In this document: one piece after another, positions 23,748 through 32,440 of the stretch | How the letters are laid out: every line of letters starts with the position of its first letter | How positions within the stretch are numbered: position 1 is the stretch's first letter | DNA from: Saccharothrix syringae | GTDB lineage: Bacteria > Actinomycetota > Actinomycetes > Mycobacteriales > Pseudonocardiaceae | Length of the DNA: 64,000 nt | Assembly: GCF_009498035.1 (NCBI RefSeq) | Contig: NZ_CP034550.1 | Location: 8,494,001 to 8,558,000 of the forward strand | Direction: 5' to 3' | Translations under genes and position numbers: made by a program | Notes under the pieces: generated by a model | Told to the model about the DNA's origin: nothing | What the model saw: the letters and a program-made list of their open reading frames with translations, nothing else | Databases searched by the model: none

Positions 23748-25178
23748 ATGCCGCTGGTGACGGCCCTGCGGCGGATCCCGATGCTGGCCGACCGCAGCGG
23801 GCGGGAACTCGTCGTGCGGATGGTGGGCGAGGCGTTGCGCGAACACCTCCCGGTCGAGGACCACAAGTACCCGGTGGGCCACCTGTTCAGCATCGCGGAG
23901 GTGTGCTGCCGCCGCCCGGAAAGGCTTTCCGCACTGGTGCGGGTGCTGGAAATGCTGGAGCAGGACTCGCGCCCGATGGTGGCGTTGCGGGACCTGGTGC
24001 GGGACATGACCACGCTGGCGCTGTGGTCCGACGAGGCGCGCGGCGAGGTGCTGGCGCTGCTGTCCGGTGTGGTGGTCCCCGACATCGAGGGCGTCTACCT
24101 GGCCGTGGCGGGCCCGTCGGCGCCGCCGCTGCGCGGGTCCACCACGTACCAGGAGGTCTTCCGCACGCTGGAAACGCTCAACGCGCGCCCGGACGGCGTG
24201 CCGCGGTCGCTGCTGTTCGTCGAGCACATCGCGGCGCGCGTGCGCACCGAGCTGGCCGTCCGGCTGCACCACTGGGTCGACCGGCAGGCGGCCGCGCTGG
24301 ACCTGGCCGCGGAGGTGGCGTCCGCGCGATGGGAGGTCCGGGAGGGGCGGGTCGCGGCCCCGGCCCGCCCGTCGGACGCCTACGTGGTGTTCCAGCTGTG
24401 CCGGGAGGGCCTGCGCGGCGACGTCCACCGGCTGTCCCAGTGGCACCAGCTCGACCTGTCCACCGGGTGGCACCCGGTGCGCGGCGCGGACTTCACCGGC
24501 GACCTGGAGGCGGTCAAGCACCGGGTGGCCGAGGCGGTGGAGGGGCTGGAGGCGGACTGGGCCGGGTTCGCGCCGCGCGTGCACGTCGAGTTCGTCCTGG
24601 CCGCCGAGCTGATCAACCTCGACGTGGACCAGTGGCCGTGGGAGACCGACGCGCCGCTGCCCGAACCGCTGGGCTGCCGCTACCCGGTGGCGGTGCGCAG
24701 CCTGGAGCGGATGGCGGCGCGCAAGTACCACCGGTCCTGGCACCAGCGCTGGGAGCTGCTGCGCTCCCAGCTCGACCGGACGGGCGCGATCCACGAGGAC
24801 GCCACGTGCTGGGGCGGCGACGGCAGCGCGAGGGCTGTGCGCGAGCTGATGTCGAAGCTCCAGCGCGACGCCGCCGCGGTGTCGCTGGTGCTCAGCTCGC
24901 CGCCGCACCCGGAGTCGCGGGGCCGCGACGAGATCGCGGTCGGGCTGCGCGCGGGCATCCCGGTGGTGATCTGGGACCGGGCCGGCTCGGACGACGGCTT
25001 CGTGGCCCGGGCCAGGCGGCTGCTGCACGAGGACAACCCGCGCGACCTGCTGGAACGGGTGCGGCTCGCGCGGTCGGACGTGTTCGAGGCGGGCGGCGAC
25101 GGCGGTCTGACGGTCCTGTGGGACGACCCGTCGCGGGTGGTGCTGCCGGTGCACCCGACGGCGCCGGAAGGGGTGTGA
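23748..25178 (+). CDS. EAD2-VMAP-C protein, copy B
   Basis: The 476-residue paralogue of the block A protein. The EAD2 domain starts almost at the first residue (MPLVTALRRIPML, then GRELVVRMVGE and VGHLFSIAEVCCRRPERLS). The helical middle region and the VMAP-C domain follow (VHVEFVLAAELINLDVDQW, PLGCRYPVAVRSLERM, VSLVLSSPP). ATG 23748 is favoured because GGTGAGGAGAG ends 10 bases upstream and the domain begins there; in-frame ATG 23640 would add 36 residues of low-complexity sequence. Its stop and the next start overlap as TGATG. Like copy A it has no effector domain of its own. Confidence 0.86.
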   Translation: MPLVTALRRIPMLADRSGRELVVRMVGEALREHLPVEDHKYPVGHLFSIAEVCCRRPERLSALVRVLEMLEQDSRPMVALRDLVRDMTTLALWSDEARGEVLALLSGVVVPDIEGVYLAVAGPSAPPLRGSTTYQEVFRTLETLNARPDGVPRSLLFVEHIAARVRTELAVRLHHWVDRQAAALDLAAEVASARWEVREGRVAAPARPSDAYVVFQLCREGLRGDVHRLSQWHQLDLSTGWHPVRGADFTGDLEAVKHRVAEAVEGLEADWAGFAPRVHVEFVLAAELINLDVDQWPWETDAPLPEPLGCRYPVAVRSLERMAARKYHRSWHQRWELLRSQLDRTGAIHEDATCWGGDGSARAVRELMSKLQRDAAAVSLVLSSPPHPESRGRDEIAVGLRAGIPVVIWDRAGSDDGFVARARRLLHEDNPRDLLERVRLARSDVFEAGGDGGLTVLWDDPSRVVLPVHPTAPEGV

Positions 25179-26194
25179 TGGTGGACAACACCGACTGGTA
25201 CGTCTACCGGGGCACGGGTCGTGTGGCGGCCCACCCCGTGGCGGCCCTGCCGGAGGCACCGCCGTGGCGGCGCTTCCCCGGCACCGGCGAGGCGTCCCGC
25301 CCGACCGACGACGGCGGCGAGGGCGACCGGCGGGTCGGCCGGACCGCGGTGCCGCGCGTGCCGCACCCCGACGAGGTGGCGATGGTCAACGCGGCCCTGC
25401 TGCTGCGCCGCCCGCTGCTGGTCACCGGCGACCCGGGCACGGGCAAGTCGACGCTGGCCCACCTGATCGCCCGCGAGCTGGGGCTCGGCCCGGTGCTGCG
25501 CTGGCCGGTGACCAGCCGCACCACGCTCAAGGACGGCCTGTACTTCTACGACGCCATCGGCCGGGTGCGCGCGGCGGGCGGCGGACCGGGCGACGCGGAC
25601 ATCGGCGACTACATCCACCTCGGCCCCCTGGGCACCGCCCTGCTCCCCTACGACCTGCCCCGCGTCCTGCTCATCGACGAACTCGACAAAGGCGACATCG
25701 ACCTCCCCAACGACCTGCTCAACGTCTTCGAAGAAGGCGAGTACCCCATCCCGGAACTGGTGCGGATCGCCGGGAGCCACCCCGAGGTCCGGGTGCTCAC
25801 CCACGACACCGGCGGCGAGGCGGTGATCCGGGGCGGCGTCGTCCGCTGCCGCGAGTTCCCGGTGGTGGTGATCACCAGCAACGGCGAGCGCGAGTTCCCG
25901 CCAGCCTTCCTGCGCAGGTGCCTGCGCCTGCACGTGGAACCGCCGGACCACGAGCAGCTGGGCCGGATGGTGGCCGCGCACTTCGACGACACGCACGGCG
26001 TGGACGTGGCCGGGTTGATCCGGAGGTTCCTGGAGCGGCGCGAGGAGGTCGGCGGCGGCCTGGCGGCGGACCAGCTGCTCAACGGCGTGCACCTGGCCGT
26101 GCGGCTGGCGACCTCCGGCGCCTACCGGGCGGACGACGACCTGCCCGCCGTGCTGGAGGCCATCTGGCACCCGCTCCAGGCCGAGTCCGGATGA
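25178..26194 (+). CDS. MoxR-family AAA+ ATPase, copy B
   Basis: A 338-residue paralogue of the block A ATPase with all motifs intact: YRGTG and LPEAPPWRRF in the linker, Walker A GDPGTGKST, WPVTSRTTLKDGLYFYDAIGR, Walker B VLLIDELDKGDIDLPNDLL, sensor 1 VVITSNGEREFP, and AFLRRCLRLHV. ATG 25178 shares its A with the VMAP stop, and GGAAGGGG precedes it. Its stop overlaps the STAND gene start (ATGA). The stretch 25601-25761 is almost base-identical to copy A while flanking sequence differs at many synonymous sites, suggesting gene conversion. Role as in copy A. Confidence 0.93.
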   Translation: MVDNTDWYVYRGTGRVAAHPVAALPEAPPWRRFPGTGEASRPTDDGGEGDRRVGRTAVPRVPHPDEVAMVNAALLLRRPLLVTGDPGTGKSTLAHLIARELGLGPVLRWPVTSRTTLKDGLYFYDAIGRVRAAGGGPGDADIGDYIHLGPLGTALLPYDLPRVLLIDELDKGDIDLPNDLLNVFEEGEYPIPELVRIAGSHPEVRVLTHDTGGEAVIRGGVVRCREFPVVVITSNGEREFPPAFLRRCLRLHVEPPDHEQLGRMVAAHFDDTHGVDVAGLIRRFLERREEVGGGLAADQLLNGVHLAVRLATSGAYRADDDLPAVLEAIWHPLQAESG

Positions 26195-29100
26195 CCGGTC
26201 CCCCGCCGCCGGGCAGCGGCCGGCTGACCGTGCGCGAGCTGCGCGACGCGCTGTGGCTCGCCCGGCTGGTCGTGGCCGGCGGCTCCGCCGGTCGCCCGGA
26301 CGTCGGGGGGCGGCCCGCGCCGGGAGCGCACCCCGTCGCACCCCCCGACGAGGCGCACCCGGCCGGGCCGGTCGAACCGCGGCCGCCCGAGGAGCGCGTC
26401 CCGGCACCGCCCACCGGCGTCCGCCCGACCACCGACGCGACCGCCGCGGCCACCACCCCGCTGCCCGCCGTGCCCGTGCTGCCCGAGCGGGCCCGCATCG
26501 CCCGCGCCCTCCGCCCGCTGGACCGCACCGCGCCGTCACCGTGGCGGCGCGAGCTGGACGAGGAGGCGACCGCCCGCCACGCCGCGCAGGACGGGCTGTG
26601 GATGCCGGCGTGGCGCCCCGAGCCCGCGCACCCGTTCGACCTGGTGCTGGTGGTCGACACCTCCCCTTCCATGGCGATCTGGCAGCACACCGCGCGCGAG
26701 TTCGCCGAGCTGCTGCGCCGCCAGGGCGCGTTCCGCGACGTCCGCCACCACCGGGTCGACTTCTCCCCCGCCGACCCGGCGGAGCTGCGCGTGCGGCCGG
26801 AGGGCCCGACCGCCACGCCCGTGCCGTGGTCGCGCCTGGCCGACCCCACCGGTCGCCGCGTGGTGCTGGTGTTCACCGACGGCGTGGGCGGGGCCTGGCG
26901 CAGCGGCGCGGCGGGCCACGTGCTGCACCGGTGGGGCCGGGTCATGCCCGTGGCCGTGGTGCAGGCGCTGGACCGGCGCCTGTGGTCGTGGAGCGCCCTG
27001 GGCACCTCGCGCTTCCAGCTCTCCGCGCCCTTCCCCGGCGCACCCAACCGGTTGCTGCGCGCGACACCGCTGGACCCCGACCTCACCGCTTCCCGCGAGC
27101 CCGGCACGGTGGTACCGGTGCTGGCCCTGTCCCCGGACTGGATGGCCGCCTGGGCGAGGCTGGTGTCGCAGCCCGGCGCCGCGCCCGTGGAGGTGACCGC
27201 GACCGCGGTGCGCCCCTTCCGCCGCGAACCGGCGCCCGAGCCGGCTCCGGGCCCGGAGCCGACGCCGCGGGAACGCGTGCTGCGGTTCCGCACCGTCGCG
27301 TCGGTGACCGCGTTCCGCCTGGCGGGCCTGCTCGCCGCGGCACCGCTCGACCTGGCGTCGATGAAGCTGGTGCAGCGCGTGGCGGTGCCCGGCAGCGGCC
27401 TCACCGCGCTGGCCGAGGTGCTGCTGGGCGACCTGCTGGTCCGGCTGCCCAAGGGCGGCGGCCCGGTCGAGTACGACTTCCGCCCCGGCGTGCGGGAGGA
27501 GCTGCTGGCCGGGCTGCACCGCGCCGACACCGTCCGCGTGGTCCGCCTGCTGGGCGACCACGCGGGACCGTCGGACACGGCCCTGCACGACTACGCGCGG
27601 GCGGTCGACGCGCCCGACGAGGTCGGGCTTCCCGAGCCCTCCGCGGCGAACGCGCCCCACCTGCGGGTGCAGGAGGCGGTGTTCCGCGCCCTGTCCGGGC
27701 CTTACCTGGCCAGGGCGAACCGCCTGGCGGTGCTGCTGGGCCGCGGTCGGGTCGCGCACGCGCCGCCCCGGCGCCGCGCGGTGCCGGAGCACCGGCCCGA
27801 CGTCCTGGGACCGATGCCGCTGCGCAACCCCGATTTCGTGGGGCGCGAGGACCTGCTGGAGGCGGTCCGGGCGCTGTTGACCGGGACACCGGGCCCGGTG
27901 GTGCTGCACGGCGCGGGCGGCATGGGCAAGTCCCAGGCGGCGCTGGAGTACCTGTACCGCCACGCCCCGGAGTACCAGGTGGTGTGGTGGGTGCCCGCGG
28001 AGCACCAGGCGCAGGTCCGGGCCGCCCTCGTCGAGCTGGCCGGCAGGCTCGACCTGCCCACCGGTTCCTCGGTGTCGGGCCTGCTCCGCGCGCTGGGCGA
28101 GGGCAGGCCGCACGCGCGGTGGCTCCTCGTGTTCGACAACGCGGGCGCTCCCGGCGAACTGCTCCCGTTCCTCCCGTCGGGTGGCCACGTCATCGTCACC
28201 TCGGGCGACCCGGCGTGGTCCGGGCACGCGCGCCCGGTCCGGGTCGACCGGTTCAGCCGGGCGGAGAGCGTCGCGCTGCTGCGCGGGCACGACCCGGACC
28301 TCTCCCGCGCCGACGCCGACGCCCTCGCCGACGCGCTCGCCGACCTGCCGCTCGCGGTCGAGCAGGCCGCTGTCTGGCGCTCCCGGACCGGCATGGGGAC
28401 GGCCGAGTACCTGGAGCTGCTGGCCGCGAACCGGGCCGAGCTGCTGGCCGCCGGCGTGGCGGGCGACTACCCGCTGCCGGTGGCGGCGGCCTGGCACGTG
28501 CCGCTGGTGCGCCTGGCGCGGGAGCACCCCGTGGCGCTGGAGCTGCTGCGGCTGTGCGCCTTCTTCGGCGCCGAGCCGGTCCCCCTGCGGCTGTTCCGCG
28601 GCGTCCGGGCGGCGCCGGTGTCGCCCGAGCTGGTGGCGGCGCTGGAGGACCCCGTCGCGCTCGCCCGGGCCACGCGGGAGATCAGCCGGTACGGCCTGGC
28701 CAAGATCGACCACCGCGACCAGACCGTGCGGATGCACCCCCTGGCGCAGGCGGTGCTGACGAGCCGCCTGGACGCCGGAGAGCAGGACCGCTCGCGGCAC
28801 GTGGTGCACCTGTTGCTGGCCCACAACGACCCCGGGGACCCCTACCGGGTCGAGGACTGGCCCCGCTACGCCCGGCTGCTGCCCCACGTCGTCCAGTGCC
28901 GCGCGGTGGAGTGCCTGGACGGCCTCGTCCGGCGGATGCTGATCAACTCGGTCCGGTACCTGGTCGAGGTGGGCGACTTCGGTGGTGCCGCGGAGCTGGC
29001 CGGGCAGAGCACGACCGCCTGGCGCTCGGCCATGGGCCGGGCGGACCTGCCCACCCTCGACATGGCCCGCCTGCACGGGATCGGGCTGCGGCGGCTCGGC

Positions 29101-30222
29101 CGCGCCGACGAGGCCAGGTCGCTCAACGAGTCGACCTACGCCGAGCTGCGCGCGCAGGTGGGCGACGACCACGAGGCCGTCATCGACATGCTGGACGTCC
29201 TGGCCGCGGACCGCCGCCGGGCCGGGCGCCTGGCCGAGGAGCTGCGGTTGCGCGAGGAGGTGCTGGCGCGGGCGCTGCGCGTCCTCGGGCCGGACGACCC
29301 GGAAACCCTCCGGTACGCCAACAACCTCGCCAGCTCGCTGCGCGGCACGGGCCGGTTCGCGGAAGCGCTGGAGCTGGACGAGGACACCGCGCGCCGGCGC
29401 ACCGAGATCCTGGGCGCGGACCACCTGAGCACGCTGCGCTCCCTCACCGCGCTGGCCATGGACCTGCGGGAGTGCGGCCACCACGACGATGCGCTGGACC
29501 TGCTGGACGACACCCTGGCGCGCCAGCGCGGCCTGCTCGGCGACGACCACCCGCACACCCTCGGGACGATGCGCAACCTGGCGGTGACCCGCTGCCGGGC
29601 CGGCGACCACGCGGGTGCGCGGCTGCTGGCCGAGGAGTGCCTGACCCGCTACCGGCGCCGCCACGGCGAGCTGCACCTCGACACCTCCACGTCGATGGTC
29701 AGCCTGTCGGTGGCGCTGCGGCACCTGGGCGACCTGCGGACCGCGCGGGAGCTGGCCGAGCGCGGTCACCGGCAGTTCGCCCGGACGAGCGGGCCCGAGC
29801 ACCCGTTCACCCTCGTCGCGGCGACCAGCCTGGCCGTGGCCGAGCGCCTGCTGGGCGACCTGGACCGGGCTCGGGAGCGCAACGCCGGGGCCGCCGAGGT
29901 GCTGCACCGAACCCTCGGCCCCGACCACCCCTACGCGCTGGTGACCGCGACGAACCTGGCGAGCGACCTGGCCGCGGCGGGTGAGCACGGGGCGGCGGCC
30001 GACCTGGACGCGGACACCCGGCGGCGATCCGAGCGGGTGCTGGGGCCCGGGCACCCGGCCACCCTGGCCGTGACCCTGAACCTGGCACGCGACCTGCGGG
30101 CGCTCGGCGAGCACGCCGCGTCCGCCCGGCTGCACCGGGAGGTGCGGGCGGCGCTGGGCGAGGAGCACCCGGCGCCCCGGTCCGAGCGGGTCGACTGCGA
30201 CACCGACACGATGCAGATGTGA
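26191..30222 (+). CDS. vWA (SAV_2336 N)/NB-ARC/TPR STAND protein, copy B
   Basis: A 1343-residue NLR-like protein. After a Pro-rich linker, the vWA-like domain begins near residue 149 with an intact metal-ion-dependent adhesion-type motif, LVVDTSPSMA (DxSxS), and later VVLVFTDGVGGAW. The NB-ARC P-loop GAGGMGKSQ lies near residue 573, with LLVFDNAG as Walker B. The TPR region has kinesin-light-chain-type repeats (LGPDDPETLRYANNLA, LGDDHPHTLGTMRNLA). It ends in CDTDTMQM, the same tail as copy A although the residues just before it differ. The intact vWA makes it the canonical partner for MoxR, so vWA and STAND functions of a ternary system are fused in one chain. Activation signal and output are unknown. 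Confidence 0.9.
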   Translation: MTGPPPPGSGRLTVRELRDALWLARLVVAGGSAGRPDVGGRPAPGAHPVAPPDEAHPAGPVEPRPPEERVPAPPTGVRPTTDATAAATTPLPAVPVLPERARIARALRPLDRTAPSPWRRELDEEATARHAAQDGLWMPAWRPEPAHPFDLVLVVDTSPSMAIWQHTAREFAELLRRQGAFRDVRHHRVDFSPADPAELRVRPEGPTATPVPWSRLADPTGRRVVLVFTDGVGGAWRSGAAGHVLHRWGRVMPVAVVQALDRRLWSWSALGTSRFQLSAPFPGAPNRLLRATPLDPDLTASREPGTVVPVLALSPDWMAAWARLVSQPGAAPVEVTATAVRPFRREPAPEPAPGPEPTPRERVLRFRTVASVTAFRLAGLLAAAPLDLASMKLVQRVAVPGSGLTALAEVLLGDLLVRLPKGGGPVEYDFRPGVREELLAGLHRADTVRVVRLLGDHAGPSDTALHDYARAVDAPDEVGLPEPSAANAPHLRVQEAVFRALSGPYLARANRLAVLLGRGRVAHAPPRRRAVPEHRPDVLGPMPLRNPDFVGREDLLEAVRALLTGTPGPVVLHGAGGMGKSQAALEYLYRHAPEYQVVWWVPAEHQAQVRAALVELAGRLDLPTGSSVSGLLRALGEGRPHARWLLVFDNAGAPGELLPFLPSGGHVIVTSGDPAWSGHARPVRVDRFSRAESVALLRGHDPDLSRADADALADALADLPLAVEQAAVWRSRTGMGTAEYLELLAANRAELLAAGVAGDYPLPVAAAWHVPLVRLAREHPVALELLRLCAFFGAEPVPLRLFRGVRAAPVSPELVAALEDPVALARATREISRYGLAKIDHRDQTVRMHPLAQAVLTSRLDAGEQDRSRHVVHLLLAHNDPGDPYRVEDWPRYARLLPHVVQCRAVECLDGLVRRMLINSVRYLVEVGDFGGAAELAGQSTTAWRSAMGRADLPTLDMARLHGIGLRRLGRADEARSLNESTYAELRAQVGDDHEAVIDMLDVLAADRRRAGRLAEELRLREEVLARALRVLGPDDPETLRYANNLASSLRGTGRFAEALELDEDTARRRTEILGADHLSTLRSLTALAMDLRECGHHDDALDLLDDTLARQRGLLGDDHPHTLGTMRNLAVTRCRAGDHAGARLLAEECLTRYRRRHGELHLDTSTSMVSLSVALRHLGDLRTARELAERGHRQFARTSGPEHPFTLVAATSLAVAERLLGDLDRARERNAGAAEVLHRTLGPDHPYALVTATNLASDLAAAGEHGAAADLDADTRRRSERVLGPGHPATLAVTLNLARDLRALGEHAASARLHREVRAALGEEHPAPRSERVDCDTDTMQM

Positions 30223-30224
30223 GT

Positions 30225-31874
30225 TCAGCCGGCGAGCCACCGGGCCAGCGGCAGCGGATCGGGGGCGGGCGCGCCCCGGCGCCGGACCTCCCGGTGCACG
30301 GCCCGCGCCACGTGCGGCTCGTCCAGCAGGGCGGGCGCACCGCCGGCCAACCCGAGCCCCACCCAGGCGGCGCCGTCCTCCGGGTCGGCCCGCAGGCGGT
30401 CGAGGTAGCCCGCACCCGCCGTGACCAGGTCGTCGCGGGCGTAGGCGGCGTCGGGGCCGGTGCGCGGGGTCGCGGCGAAGCGCTCCGGGGTCAGCGCCCT
30501 GGCCCTCAGCAGCGCCGCCCGGTCGGTCGACACCCGCTCACCGGTCGCCACCACCTCGGCACGCGGCCGCGTCGAGCGGGCCCGGCCGGCGAGCCAGTCG
30601 TCGGCCAGCGCCGCGACGTCCGCCGGGTGGGGCCGCACGTGCCGGACCCGCCAGGCGGCCCGGTGGTCGGCGGTGATCCGATCCACCACGCCGGCGTGGG
30701 GCGAGGCGGCCGGGTCCGGTTCGAGCGCCGCGAGCCTGCGCGCCACCGCGGCGACGAACCGGCGCCCCTCGCCGGTCAGCCGGCGGGTGCCCACCTCCGC
30801 CAGGGCGAGCCGCAGCTGACGCGCGCGCAGCGCGGCCGCGAAGCTCCCCGGCGACTGCGCCTGCCAGAACTCGACCACGCCGGTGAAGGCGTAGAGGCCG
30901 TGCAGCACACCGGTGAGCGGCCGCGGGTCGTCCCGCCAGGGGGCGTAGTGGCACTTCGCCCCGTCCTCGTCGTGCAGGCGGACCAGGTCGAGCACGGCGT
31001 TGAGCTTGGAGTGCTGGATCTCGTGCACCAGGGTCTCGGCGAACTCGGCGGCCGATCCGACCGCCGACAGCGCCACCGCCCCGAACGCGCTCGCCGAGGA
31101 CGCGCCGACCACCCCGCTGCCGGCGGGCAGCGGCACGAGGCTGGTCAGGCCGGCCGACAGCTCGACCGCGTACCCGGTGTGCCGCTCGACGAGCAGCGCC
31201 CACGCCTCGTCCAGCAGGTCGCACCAGCGCCCGTGCTCCGCCGGGTCGAGCGGGTCCGGCGACGCCGGCTCGACGAACCCGCGGTGCGGGTCCACGTCGT
31301 CGACGGTCACGTCCAGCACGAGGCCGCCCGCCTCGCTGCGGTGGCGGCGGAAGGGGCGGAGCCCGACGGCGACCCCGTCGACGCGCACGGGTTCGCCCGG
31401 ACCACCGAAGCCCAGCTCGGCGGTCGGCGCCTCCCCCGGCGCGGCGTACTGGCCGATCGTGGGCACGGTCACCACGTCGTGCGAGACCGGCACGACCAGC
31501 CGCCCCGCCATCCCCGCCCGCATCGCCGCGGCCGCGGCGACCGCGTGCAGGACGCCGACCCGCGCCACACCCCGCCTCAGCGCCCGCGCGAGCCACGTGC
31601 CGACCGCGGGCGCCATCAGCACGTCCTCGACCGAGGCGGGATCGCGGCGCTCGGCCTCGGCGAGGACCTCCCAGGCGAGTTCGGCGTCGTGCGCCCCCGT
31701 ACGCCGCGCCACCTCCAGCAGGGTGCGCAGGGCCAGCCTGCGGCGCCCGTACTGGGCCCGGTGGAGCACGCCCATGACCCTGGCGTCGACGGGGCCCGCG
31801 CAGATCAGGTCGAAGTCGGCATCGGACAGGTGCGCCCGGGTGCGCGGTTCAGCCGTGGTGGTCTCGGAGGACAT
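30225..31874 (-). CDS. HExxH-motif peptide beta-hydroxylase-like protein, copy B
   Basis: The 549-residue paralogue of the block A protein, of the HEXXH-motif (TIGR04267) family. Key block: VHEIQHSKLNAVLDLVRLHDE with HEIQH at about residue 284, then YAPWRDDPRPLTGVLHGLYAF and VVEFWQ. The HxxQH/H arrangement with SKLNA and APWRDDPRP is the pattern of the alpha-ketoglutarate-type hydroxylases rather than of zinc proteases. ATG 31874 has AGGAG 7 bases upstream and lies inside the 3' end of the small peptide gene (26-base overlap). Its stop is 2 bases from the stop of the STAND gene on the other strand. Confidence 0.82.
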   Translation of the reverse strand: MSSETTTAEPRTRAHLSDADFDLICAGPVDARVMGVLHRAQYGRRRLALRTLLEVARRTGAHDAELAWEVLAEAERRDPASVEDVLMAPAVGTWLARALRRGVARVGVLHAVAAAAAMRAGMAGRLVVPVSHDVVTVPTIGQYAAPGEAPTAELGFGGPGEPVRVDGVAVGLRPFRRHRSEAGGLVLDVTVDDVDPHRGFVEPASPDPLDPAEHGRWCDLLDEAWALLVERHTGYAVELSAGLTSLVPLPAGSGVVGASSASAFGAVALSAVGSAAEFAETLVHEIQHSKLNAVLDLVRLHDEDGAKCHYAPWRDDPRPLTGVLHGLYAFTGVVEFWQAQSPGSFAAALRARQLRLALAEVGTRRLTGEGRRFVAAVARRLAALEPDPAASPHAGVVDRITADHRAAWRVRHVRPHPADVAALADDWLAGRARSTRPRAEVVATGERVSTDRAALLRARALTPERFAATPRTGPDAAYARDDLVTAGAGYLDRLRADPEDGAAWVGLGLAGGAPALLDEPHVARAVHREVRRRGAPAPDPLPLARWLAG

Positions 31875-32043
31875 CCGCCTGCTCCTGGACGGCCTCCGCG
31901 GGTTCGCCGCACGCCGCGGCCGCCAGGGTGCGCTCGACCGCATCGGCCAGGGCGGGCGTCCACAGGGCGCCGAGTTCGGCCAGCGGGAGGGAGGTGGGGT
32001 CGAACGGGTCCGCTGCGGGACTCGGTGGCGAACTCGCCGTCAC
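31849..32043 (-). CDS. Small peptide partner of the HExxH protein, copy B
   Basis: A 64-residue protein starting at GTG 32043 with AGGAGGAG 9 bases upstream. It aligns with the block A peptide through the PALADAVERTL and AVQEQA segments. Its N-terminal third is Pro/Ser-rich, and it ends in DVLRDHHG instead of QFSG, so the extreme C-terminus is the most variable part. The overlap with the HExxH start enforces coupled, roughly equal synthesis, which suits a subunit or a dedicated substrate. Asp and His residues at its end would be chemically suitable for beta-hydroxylation; this is inference. Confidence 0.75.
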   Translation of the reverse strand: MTASSPPSPAADPFDPTSLPLAELGALWTPALADAVERTLAAAACGEPAEAVQEQADVLRDHHG

Positions 32044-32440
32044 TTCGCTCGTCTCCTCCTGCCTGCTCCGAACGCCCGTGCGCGATCCCCCGGCCGCGCG
32101 TGGCGACAGGGGAGGGACGACTCTAACAGGAGAGGGCTCGGCCGCTCGGATTATATAACGCGTGGCGCGGTGGAGCAGCCCGTTGTGACGAACGGAATTT
32201 ACGTTGCAGGACGCGCCCGGGCTCGCATAGGTTCGTGTTACACGAGAAAGGAGGTGGTCCGAAGTTGTATAGCTACAGGACTCGTCGTGAGGTGGCTGTC
32301 CGCTAGGACCGTTCTTTTCCCAAGGTGGTCCGGGCGAATCCCAGGCAGCCACCCGGCCCCCGTGATCCCGAGCCCAGTCCAGCTCGGCCCGCGCCCAGGC
32401 GCGGGAAGCGATCCGGGGGCCGCTCCACGTTCCGGGGTGC
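32044..32440. other. Intergenic region upstream of the block B peptide operon
   Basis: About 400 bases, low in G+C around 32110-32320 (for example GGATTATATAACG at 32147-32159). It carries the promoter of the minus-strand peptide/HExxH operon and, on the plus strand, the unusual anti-16S element with a 13-codon frame at 32246-32306. No protein gene of normal size is seen. Confidence 0.5.
32246..32306 (+). other. Extended Shine-Dalgarno element with 13-codon reading frame
   Basis: AGAAAGGAGGTGGTCC (32245-32260) is complementary to the 3' end of 16S rRNA over about 15 positions with one mismatch, far beyond a normal ribosome-binding site. Ten bases after its core, a TTG opens a 13-codon frame (LYSYRTRREVAVR) ending in TAG at 32304-32306. 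GGTCC and GGACC at the two ends, and GGAC/GTCC inside, could fold the segment. No plus-strand gene follows before 33573. It may be a leader peptide, a ribosome-sequestering RNA or a remnant. Confidence 0.5.

Larger units (their letters stand above)
23748..32043. repeat. Paralogous block B of the duplicated five-gene system
   Basis: This is the second copy of the block described at 13218-21882. Gene order, strand, overlaps (TGATG, ATGA) and the convergent HExxH/peptide pair are all preserved. In this copy the convergent stops are even closer (2 bases between them) and the peptide overlaps the HExxH start by 26 bases. Confidence 0.92.
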
